NCBI GenBank assembly: GCA_031119205.1
Contig: JAVHYF010000001.1
Span: 1-64,000 of the forward strand
DNA length: 64,000 nt
Source of the DNA: Moraxellaceae bacterium
GTDB taxonomy: Bacteria > Pseudomonadota > Gammaproteobacteria > Burkholderiales > Rhodocyclaceae
Reading direction: 5' to 3'
The notes under the pieces: model-generated
What the model was told of the DNA's origin: nothing
Databases searched by the model: none
What the model saw: only the letters and a program-made list of their open reading frames with translations
In this document: piece after piece, positions 53,994 to 62,511 of the stretch
Layout: each line of letters opens with the position of its first letter
Position numbering within the stretch: the stretch's first letter is position 1
Made by a program: the position numbers and the translations under genes

Positions 53994-54701
53994 ATGCCAC
54001 GTCGGCCCGCCGGCAACACGGACCAACCGCCCGCCCAGGGCGACATCTACGAGCAGATCGTCGATGCACTCGTCGACCAGCGCATCCTGCCCGGCACGCG
54101 TCTCAACGAGCTGGCCTTGTGCGAGGTGTTCAAGGTGTCGCGCCGCGAGATGGAGAAGGTGCTGCTGCGGCTCAGCTTCAATGGCCTGGTGACGCTGATT
54201 CCGAATCGCGGGGCTTTCGTCGCCAGCTCCGACGCGAACGAGGCGCGCGCGATCCTGTCGGCGCGCAAGACGGTGGAGGCCGGCATCGTGGAAGCGGTGG
54301 CCCTGCGTGCCAGCGGCGCGGACTTCAAACGCCTGGAGCAGAACATCGCGCGTGAGGACGAATGCCGGCATGCCGGCCGCATCCGCGAGGCGATCAAGCA
54401 CTCCGGCGAGTTCCACATCCTGCTGGCGGAGATCACCGGCAACCCGATCCTCTGTGACCTGATGAAGCAGCTGGTCGCACGCACCTCGCTGGTGGTGAGC
54501 CTGTACGAGAACCCGAACGGGTTGTCATGCTGGCACGGTGACCACGCGACCCTGCTGAAGCACCTGCGGGCGCACAAGGCGCGACCGGCGATGAACCTCA
54601 TGCAGCGCCACCTGGACCACCTCGAGGAGAGCCTGGTTTTCACCCCGCAGGCGGACACCAGTACGGATTTGCGCACAATTTTCCGGCGCGGCGAGCGTTA
54701 G
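53994..54701 (+). CDS. GntR family (FCD domain) transcriptional regulator
   Basis: A 235-aa regulator. The winged helix is at about 18-80 ('YEQIVDALVDQRILPGTRLN', 'ELALCEVFKVSRREMEKVLL'), and the FCD domain follows ('ARKTVEAGIVEAVALRASGA', 'HSGEFHILLAEITGNPIL', 'WHGDHATLLKHLRAHK'). RutR-independent control of the divergent dihydropyrimidinase operon is the natural inference; in other proteobacteria FCD regulators (PydR-like) control pyrimidine degradation. AGAGGA lies 8 nt upstream of the ATG. Confidence 0.93.
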   Translation: MPRRPAGNTDQPPAQGDIYEQIVDALVDQRILPGTRLNELALCEVFKVSRREMEKVLLRLSFNGLVTLIPNRGAFVASSDANEARAILSARKTVEAGIVEAVALRASGADFKRLEQNIAREDECRHAGRIREAIKHSGEFHILLAEITGNPILCDLMKQLVARTSLVVSLYENPNGLSCWHGDHATLLKHLRAHKARPAMNLMQRHLDHLEESLVFTPQADTSTDLRTIFRRGER

Positions 54702-54854
54702 CCCGACGCAACCGGCAAGCCACCGGCGATGCCCGCGTGCGGTGCAGACCGGCCTGCGGCGGATCGCATGGCACTCATTCGGTGCCAGACAAGGACGCGC
54801 CGATCCGCTGTGTCATGATCCCTGACATCCCATAATCACCGGGCGGAGTCTCCG

Positions 54855-56126
54855 ATGCTCGACCTGATCATCCGTAGCGCCGCGCTGCCTGATGGCCGCA
54901 GCGGCATCGACATCGGCATCGCCGGCGGCAAGATCGCCGCCATCGGCCCGGCACTGCCTGCGCAGGCTGGCGAGACGGTGGACGCTGGCGGCCTGCTGGT
55001 GAGCCCACCATTCGTGGATGCGCACTTCCACATGGATTCCACGCTGAGCTACGGGCTTCCTCGCGTGAACCAGTCCGGCACCCTGCTGGAAGGCATCGCG
55101 CTGTGGGGCGAGCTGAAGCCGCAACTGACGCAGGAAGCCATCGTCGAACGCGCGCTGGCCTACTGCGACTGGGCGGTGGCCAAGGGCCTGCTGGCGATCC
55201 GCTCACATGTCGACATCTGCGACCCGCGCCTGCTGGCGGTGGAGGCGCTGCTGCATGTGAAGCAGAAGGTGAAGCCTTACCTCGACCTGCAACTCGTCGC
55301 CTTTCCGCAGGACGGCGTGCTGCGCAGCCCCGGCGCGCTGGACAACCTTAAGCGCGCACTCGACATGGGCGTGGACGTCGTCGGCGGCATTCCGCACTTC
55401 GAGCGCACCATGAACGATGGTGCCGAGTCCGTGCGCATCCTCTGCGAGCTGGCTGCCGAGCGCGGCCTGCGCGTCGACATGCATTGCGACGAGAGCGACG
55501 ATCCCATGAGCCGCCACATCGAGACGCTGGCGTACCACGCCAACCGTCTCGGCCTGCGCGGCCGCGTCGCCGGCTCGCATCTCACCTCCATGCATTCGAT
55601 GGACAACTACTACGTGTCCAAGCTGATCCCGCTGATCCGCGAGGCGGGCGTTGCCGCCATCGCCAATCCGCTGATCAACATCACCCTGCAGGGTCGCCAC
55701 GACACCTATCCGAAACGCCGCGGCATGACCCGCGTGCCGGAACTGCTTGCTGCCGGCGTGCCGGTCGCCTTCGGCCACGACTGCGTGATGGACCCCTGGT
55801 ACCCGATGGGCAGCGGCGACATGCTGGAGGTGTCTCACATGGGCCTGCACGTCGGCCAGATGACCGGGCAGGACGCGATGCGCCAGTGCTTCGCCGCCGT
55901 GACCGGCACACCCGCGAAGATCCTCGGCCTCGAAGGCTACGGCCTGGATGTCGGCTGCAACGCCGACCTCGTGCTGCTACAGGCACGCAACACGGTGGAA
56001 GCGATCCGTTTGCGTGCGGCACGGCTCAAGGTGTGGCGCGCGGGCAGGCTGGTGGCGAGTACGCCGGCGGCGACGGCCACGCTCGACCTTCCGGGGCGGC
56101 CGGACAGCACGGACTTCATGTACTGA
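54855..56126 (+). CDS. Cytosine deaminase-like amidohydrolase
   Basis: A 423-aa metal-dependent hydrolase of the cytosine deaminase/AtzC branch. Metal ligands: H57 and H59 in 'DAHFHMDST', a later 'DMHCDESDDP' (His and catalytic Glu), 'AGSHLTSMHSMDN' (catalytic His) and 'AFGHDCVMDPWYPMGSGDML' (Asp). E. coli CodA has the same layout. Conversion of cytosine to uracil would feed the URC operon, but 5-methylcytosine, isocytosine or ammelide-like substrates cannot be excluded. GGAG precedes the ATG. It is downstream of the FCD regulator on the same strand with 153 bp between. Confidence 0.9.
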   Translation: MLDLIIRSAALPDGRSGIDIGIAGGKIAAIGPALPAQAGETVDAGGLLVSPPFVDAHFHMDSTLSYGLPRVNQSGTLLEGIALWGELKPQLTQEAIVERALAYCDWAVAKGLLAIRSHVDICDPRLLAVEALLHVKQKVKPYLDLQLVAFPQDGVLRSPGALDNLKRALDMGVDVVGGIPHFERTMNDGAESVRILCELAAERGLRVDMHCDESDDPMSRHIETLAYHANRLGLRGRVAGSHLTSMHSMDNYYVSKLIPLIREAGVAAIANPLINITLQGRHDTYPKRRGMTRVPELLAAGVPVAFGHDCVMDPWYPMGSGDMLEVSHMGLHVGQMTGQDAMRQCFAAVTGTPAKILGLEGYGLDVGCNADLVLLQARNTVEAIRLRAARLKVWRAGRLVASTPAATATLDLPGRPDSTDFMY

Positions 56127-56132
56127 GCCGCT

Positions 56133-57569
56133 TCAGTCCACCCGGCAGGGACTCATATTGATGGCCACCCCGTCCCGGTAGCACACCGTCTGTGCCGGGT
56201 ACTTGATGTCCGCCGTCAGCAGGCCCGTCGACATGCTGTAGGCAAAGATAGTCATCTCCCCGTGCAGCAGCCCGTTGCGGCTGTAGCTGCGCGCCGAGGG
56301 ACGCTGGCCGTCGTACTCCAGGTTCTCGCTACGACCATTGCCGCGGGGCAGGCTGAAGGTCGTGCGGGTGCGTCCGAAGAAATCGCCGGAACCTGCACTC
56401 TCATCGAGGAGAAAGGTGATGCGCAGAGCCTCGGGCGCCTGCTTTGGATTGGCGAACCGATAGTCGAAGCTGACCCATTCGTTGCGGGTGCCGGGCTGGT
56501 TGTTGCGGTTGGCAGCCGGCGTGTCGGCAAAGCGCATCAGCGGGCTGGCGTTGCGACTCGTCAGCCTGATGAGCCCAGCTGCTTCGCCGCCGACCATGTT
56601 GGTCTCCACGCGCACCAGTCGGGAGTGAACAGTCGTGTACTGCTCGGTCTCGGTCACCTGCACGCCAGCCGCCCAGAAACTCAGCGGGCCGCTCAGTACG
56701 CCCTGCTCGCAGCGCGCCTGCACCGGCCACAGCTTCACGTCGCGGATGTAATCGGTATGCCGCTTGAGTTTCAGCAGCTTGATCTGCTCGCGCATCTGGT
56801 TCTGTTCTTCGGGAGAGCGATCCTCCGGATCGAGCAGGCCACCAAGTTTACGCATCGTGAATGCCGCCGATTCGCAGGGCAGCGCCTGCATCTGCGCAGG
56901 CGGGCGAAAGCTGGCGCCGTCATCGGCCAGGTAGGCCTGTACCTCGGCCCTTGCCTGCGGCAACCAGGCGGCCAGCGTGGCCTCATTCGTAACGGGAATC
57001 TCCAGGCCTGGGCGCTTGGCCGGGCGCAACACAGGCGGGCAATCCGGGCAGCCCTCAACCGGCGACACGCCATTGCGGGCGCGGGACTCCGCGAGCATCT
57101 GGTCCGCCACCGCGTCAATGCGCGTGCGTTCCCGGGCACGCTCGCGTCGCGCCGTCTCTGCCCTCTCGGCAGCCAGGCGCGCGGCTTCCGCCTGCTCACG
57201 CTGGCGCCTTGACTCCTCGATACGCCGGCCCTCTTCGGTCAGGGTCGGCGGCCCCAGCTCCACGTCGATGCGGCGCGCGGTACCACCGCCCATGCGCAAG
57301 GTCTTCTCGAAGCTGCGGACATGGGTGCTGCCCTGCTTCTTGATGACGCGCAGCTCGATGCTGCCGGCTGGCGCACTGAAGTCCAGCGGGCACTCGCCCT
57401 TGAATTCGCCGTTGACGATGACTTCGGCATCCATGGCATCGCCTTCGCAGGCGATGCGCAGGGTGGCGCGTTCAGCAGTGCCGGTAGTGCGGGCCGGCGC
57501 CTGCTGGGCCTGCGCGTACGGCACGGAGATGAAGCACAGCAGGGCCATGGAAAACTGGAGTCGGGTCAT
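56133..57569 (-). CDS. Secreted PEGA-domain protein, unknown function
   Basis: A 478-aa exported protein: signal peptide MTRLQFSMALLCFISVPYAQA, a PEGA-like beta domain at about 30-115 ('VIVNGEFKGECPLDFSAPAG'), a charged helical segment (about 115-165, Arg/Glu/Ala rich), and a C-terminal beta-rich domain that includes 'GLLHGEMTIFAYSMSTG'. The N-terminal module is shared with the downstream-facing neighbour at 57658-58932. The start at 57569 is set by the signal peptide. No enzymatic motif is seen. Confidence 0.8.
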   Translation of the reverse strand: MTRLQFSMALLCFISVPYAQAQQAPARTTGTAERATLRIACEGDAMDAEVIVNGEFKGECPLDFSAPAGSIELRVIKKQGSTHVRSFEKTLRMGGGTARRIDVELGPPTLTEEGRRIEESRRQREQAEAARLAAERAETARRERARERTRIDAVADQMLAESRARNGVSPVEGCPDCPPVLRPAKRPGLEIPVTNEATLAAWLPQARAEVQAYLADDGASFRPPAQMQALPCESAAFTMRKLGGLLDPEDRSPEEQNQMREQIKLLKLKRHTDYIRDVKLWPVQARCEQGVLSGPLSFWAAGVQVTETEQYTTVHSRLVRVETNMVGGEAAGLIRLTSRNASPLMRFADTPAANRNNQPGTRNEWVSFDYRFANPKQAPEALRITFLLDESAGSGDFFGRTRTTFSLPRGNGRSENLEYDGQRPSARSYSRNGLLHGEMTIFAYSMSTGLLTADIKYPAQTVCYRDGVAINMSPCRVD

Positions 57570-57657
57570 GTGCGTCTGGAGCGGTGAAGTAATGTCATGA
57601 AAACTATCGTGATGCGTGGCAGCTGAAGCCGCCAGTAATGACGAGGATCGCCTCGGT

Positions 57658-58932
57658 TCATTGCCCACGCAGTATCTGCAGGTTACGCCGGCCTGTCTCG
57701 CTGCCCGCCTCTGCCGCTTTGCGATACCAATCGATTGCCAGCGCATTGCTGGCTTTCAAGCCGCCACGACCACGCTCCTGGAGGTAGCCAATGCTGACCA
57801 TAGCGTCGGCGACGCCGAGATCAGCCGCACGGTGGAACCAGTCCAATGCAATGACGTCGTTTTTCTCCAGCCCCCCTTTGCCCTCCATGTACACATAACC
57901 CATGTAGTGCATCGCAACTGGCCAGCCCGCGTCGGCAGCCTGGCGAATCAGGTTGAGCGCTTGCGCCGGTGTTTCACGGCCGGTGCGCTCACCCCCGATG
58001 ACTTGCCATCCGACAGCCAGCATGGCACGGACGTCGCCCGTGGCCAGCGCCCGGTCGCGCCACTGGGTGCTGAGCGCCATGTTCTTCGGCATGCCGCCCC
58101 GGGCCTCTTCGTACAGCGAAGCCATGCCGTTCATGCCACGGCCATTACCTGCCTGAGCTGCACGTTCGAACCAGAGACGCGCCTGCGCGTCATTCACGGG
58201 GCCACCCTGACCGTTGATATGCATCGCACCGAGGCCCGCCATGCCACCCGCGTGGCCGGCTTCAGCGGCCTTGCCGTACCACAGGCGGGCCTGCCCGTAG
58301 TCGAAGGGGGGCCAGCGCATTTCATGCGCCTCCCCCAGGCGGAACATGGCTTCCGCGTTACCGGCTTCGGCGGCCTTGACGAGCCAGGCGCGGGCTTGCG
58401 CCGCATCCTTCGCCACGCCCTTGCCTTGCATGTAACGCTCCGCCATTACCAGCATGGCGTTGGGATTGCCCTGGTCAGCCGCCGACCAGTCGGCCTGCAG
58501 CGCAGCCTGGGCTTGCCGTTCGGCCTCGGCCCTGGCCTGGCGCTCGGCTTCCTGGCGCGCCTCTTCCCGCTGGCGGGCAACTGCCGTGAGCTGGGGCAAG
58601 CCCAGAACGATTTCCCGGCGCACCGCGGTGCCGACACCAACGCGTAGCTGCTGTTCGAAAACCCGTTCCTTGTCGGCGCCAACGGCTTTCACGGCTCGAA
58701 TGTTCAGCACGCCTTCCGGAACCATGGCGTCGAACGGGCACTCGCCGCGGAACTGGCCGTTGATGCTGACTTCCGCGCCGATGCTTTCGTCATCGCAGCC
58801 AAGACGCAAGGTAGCGGTTAGGGCGGGGGCAGCGGTTGCCGATGGGCGCGACGCAGCTTGCTGGGCATGCGCGTGTGGCGCGATCTGGGTCGCGAGAAGG
58901 GCGGTGCTCAGGATGGCGATGGCGTTCTTCAT
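57658..58932 (-). CDS. Secreted PEGA and Sel1-repeat protein
   Basis: A 424-aa exported protein: signal peptide MKNAIAILSTALLATQIAPH ending at AHA, a PEGA-like domain (about 40-110, 'SINGQFRGECPFDAMVPEG'), a short charged helix, then at least seven Sel1/TPR-like repeats (about 150-420) with the form 'G-x-A-x-A-M-x-x-L-G', for example 'AAEAGNAEAMFRLGEAH' and 'AADLGVADAMVSIGYLQ'. Sel1 proteins scaffold protein complexes, often in the envelope. The PEGA part is homologous to that of the 56133-57569 protein. The three minus-strand genes here are likely one functional group. Confidence 0.85.
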   Translation of the reverse strand: MKNAIAILSTALLATQIAPHAHAQQAASRPSATAAPALTATLRLGCDDESIGAEVSINGQFRGECPFDAMVPEGVLNIRAVKAVGADKERVFEQQLRVGVGTAVRREIVLGLPQLTAVARQREEARQEAERQARAEAERQAQAALQADWSAADQGNPNAMLVMAERYMQGKGVAKDAAQARAWLVKAAEAGNAEAMFRLGEAHEMRWPPFDYGQARLWYGKAAEAGHAGGMAGLGAMHINGQGGPVNDAQARLWFERAAQAGNGRGMNGMASLYEEARGGMPKNMALSTQWRDRALATGDVRAMLAVGWQVIGGERTGRETPAQALNLIRQAADAGWPVAMHYMGYVYMEGKGGLEKNDVIALDWFHRAADLGVADAMVSIGYLQERGRGGLKASNALAIDWYRKAAEAGSETGRRNLQILRGQ

Positions 58933-59027
58933 GGGCGATACGGGCCGGTGCTTGACGTTCCTCCCCGCCGACAGCGGGGAAGGCAGTGGTTGATCAGGGC
59001 GGATCGGATTGCGAGATGGGCCACGCT

Positions 59028-60344
<1,317 letters not shown>

Positions 60345-60601
60345 GGATCTGGCTCTTCTGCGTGCAGCGTCGTTGTCAGGAGCTTACGTGGTGCGGCCAG
60401 GCGCCATCGCCGGCCCGCCTGACCCGGTGTGACTTCGGCAACACTGCGTGTGCGTCTGGTAGCTATAACGACCGTGCATACCGAACATGAAGCGGCAGGC
60501 GTTTCCTGCGCGACATCAAGTTTGACGTCCCATTGGATGAACGCTGACGCGGCCAGCTGATCCCACATGCAGACCCATCGTTCTGACATAAGGAGTCACG
60601 C

Positions 60602-61003
60602 ATGCCCAGTATCAAACCCCTGATTGCCGCCGTTCTCTTGTCCGCCGCCGCACTCGCCACTGCCCAGCCAGGCGGTTTCAGCGGCCCGGCGGCCAGTGCC
60701 CCCGCCGCTACGCCGCGCGGCGGCTTCGTCGGCCCGCAGGCAGCGGCCACGACGGCAGCGCAGGCCCAGAAACTTGCCGATGACACCTGGGTGGTCCTGC
60801 AGGGACGCATCACGCAAAGCCTCGGCAAGGAGCGCTACGAGTTCCGCGACAGCAGCGGCACGGTGGTCCTGAAGATCGACGACAAGCGCTGGCAGGGTCT
60901 GACCGTGACGCCGCAGGACGAGATCCGCATCGAAGGCGAGGTCGACAAGGACTGGCGTGAGTTCGAGATCGACGTCAGGACAATCCAGAAAGTGGCCGGC
61001 TGA
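60602..61003 (+). CDS. YgiW/YdeI (BOF) family periplasmic OB-fold protein
   Basis: A 133-aa exported protein: signal peptide MPSIKPLIAAVLLSAAALATA, then a Gly/Pro/Ala-rich stretch with two similar 'GGFxGP' motifs, and the bacterial OB-fold domain from ~58 ('LADDTWVVLQGRITQSLGKE', 'RYEFRDSSGTVVLKIDDKRW' and 'DEIRIEGEVDKDWREFEIDV'). Family members protect against peroxide, antimicrobial peptides and metals. AAGGAGTCACGC precedes the ATG at 60602. It is divergent from the coiled-coil gene. Confidence 0.92.
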   Translation: MPSIKPLIAAVLLSAAALATAQPGGFSGPAASAPAATPRGGFVGPQAAATTAAQAQKLADDTWVVLQGRITQSLGKERYEFRDSSGTVVLKIDDKRWQGLTVTPQDEIRIEGEVDKDWREFEIDVRTIQKVAG

Positions 61004-61160
61004 CACGCCGACCACGAAATAGCGGGGCGAAACGAGACGACACGCCCTGCCGCCGGCCCTTCGGACAATTGCACCGCGGCCCCCTGATCTGGCCTGATGC
61101 GGGGACCGTCACCACGCAAGGCTGTGGCGACGATCATCCGGTCCGCAAGGGAGGCTTGTC

Positions 61161-62126
61161 GTGGCAGACGTGTTCATCAGCTATGCATCGGAGGACCGTG
61201 CCAGCGCGCATCTGCTCGCGCAGGCGCTGGCAGCGCAGGGCTGGTCGGTGTGGTGGGATCGCGAGATCGTCACCGGCGAAGCCTTCGACCATGCCATCGA
61301 GCGTGAGCTGGAAGCCGCCGCCTGTGTGGTGGTGGTGTGGTCAGAGCATTCCGTCGCATCGGAGTGGGTGAAGAACGAAGCTGCAGCAGCGGCGGAGCGG
61401 GGCGTGTTGCTGCCCTTGCGTATATCCGACGTGAAGCTGCCGCTCGAATTCCGCCGCAAGCAGACCTCCGACCTGCTGGGCTGGCGGGGGGAGCCCGGGC
61501 ACGAAGGCTTCCAGGCGCTGTGCAGGGCGATCACCCATGTGACGCAGCGGCAGCCGGCAGCGCGACCTGCCGTGACGTCTCCTCCCCAGCCGTCTGCGTC
61601 GGGCTCCACTACCCGCCCTGCCGGCAGCCCCGCAAACCCTTCCGGCAAGCGCTGGTTCGCCGTCGGTGCAACGGTGGCGGTGCTGGTGCTGGCCGGTGCC
61701 TACCTGTCGCGTGACCCCGCGACCGGCAAAACGGACCAGGGCCAGGAAGCCGGGATCGATATTCCGCCTGCGCCTGCGCCTGTTCCTGCTCCCGCGCCGA
61801 CGCCGTCGGCCGAGCCGGGCCAGGCGGACGAGGTCCTGGCCGATCTGGTGGTAGGCCGGTATGCCGGGGATGTCATGTCCGACTCCCAGGGCAGTTCCCG
61901 CAACGGCGTCGTGGTGACGGTCACGAAGCTGGATGCCAGCACCGTGCGCGTGACCTCCCCCTACGCCCGCATCGGTTCGCTGGACATCCCTCTGGAGAAA
62001 GTGGCCGGCAATGTGGTGAATGCCGGCGGCGACTCCCTGTTCATGGTGGAGCTGTCCCGGCAGCCTCCGACGCTATCCCTCAATCCGCGCGGTGAGCTTG
62101 CTTACTCCGGAACACTGAAGCGCTGA
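61161..62126 (+). CDS. Membrane-anchored TIR-domain protein
   Basis: A 321-aa protein. TIR domain at residues 3-125 ('VFISYASEDRASAHLLAQAL', 'GWSVWWDREI'), with the candidate NAD-cleaving Glu73 in 'SVASEWVKNE'. A Pro/Ser/Thr-rich linker leads to one transmembrane helix (about 164-183, 'RWFAVGATVAVLVLAGAYL'), a Pro-Ala repeat tract (about 205-222), and a ~95-residue C-terminal domain expected outside the cytoplasm ('GRYAGDVMSDSQGSSRNGVV'). The start is GTG at 61161 with AAGGGAGG 6 nt upstream. Stand-alone TIR-transmembrane proteins occur in bacteria, some linked to defence or stress; no companion defence gene is adjacent. Confidence 0.88.
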   Translation: MADVFISYASEDRASAHLLAQALAAQGWSVWWDREIVTGEAFDHAIERELEAAACVVVVWSEHSVASEWVKNEAAAAAERGVLLPLRISDVKLPLEFRRKQTSDLLGWRGEPGHEGFQALCRAITHVTQRQPAARPAVTSPPQPSASGSTTRPAGSPANPSGKRWFAVGATVAVLVLAGAYLSRDPATGKTDQGQEAGIDIPPAPAPVPAPAPTPSAEPGQADEVLADLVVGRYAGDVMSDSQGSSRNGVVVTVTKLDASTVRVTSPYARIGSLDIPLEKVAGNVVNAGGDSLFMVELSRQPPTLSLNPRGELAYSGTLKR

Positions 62127-62511
62127 CGCCCGTCTGCGGCCCTGGCGACGGGCCGCCCGCGCATCGCCACCCGCCGTTCGTCCCATGCCCCGGATACGGC
62201 CGGGATTCGGCACCCCGCTGTCGTCCATGACGACGGCGCCCCCGCCCCGCCTCACCGGCTGTCGTCCCCCGCCTGCCCGTCCGCGCCAGGCAAAGCCGTA
62301 GCCCCGTTTTCCGGCAAATCCCGCTGGAATTCCTGCTTGGCTGAACACGTCTGGCGGGCGCCGGACCCGGGATTCTGAATAGGCGTTTCCCCCAAGTTCG
62401 ACCGAACAACAAACGTTAAAGACTGCACGCGTGGATTTGTCAAAAACGCTTAATTTGCGATCCACGGCAATACCAAAGTCGTACGACACAGGAACCCAGG
62501 AGACCACAACA
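62127..62511. other. Gene-free 385-bp interval before the pectate lyase gene
   Basis: A short hairpin GCCCGTC/GACGGGC (62128-62153, no T-run) directly follows the TIR gene and may aid termination. Near the pectate lyase, CGTGGAT (62430-62436) and ATCCACG (62460-62466) form a perfect inverted repeat flanking TTGTCAAAAACGCTTAATTT, a plausible operator/promoter zone. No coding sequence is supported. Confidence 0.45.
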
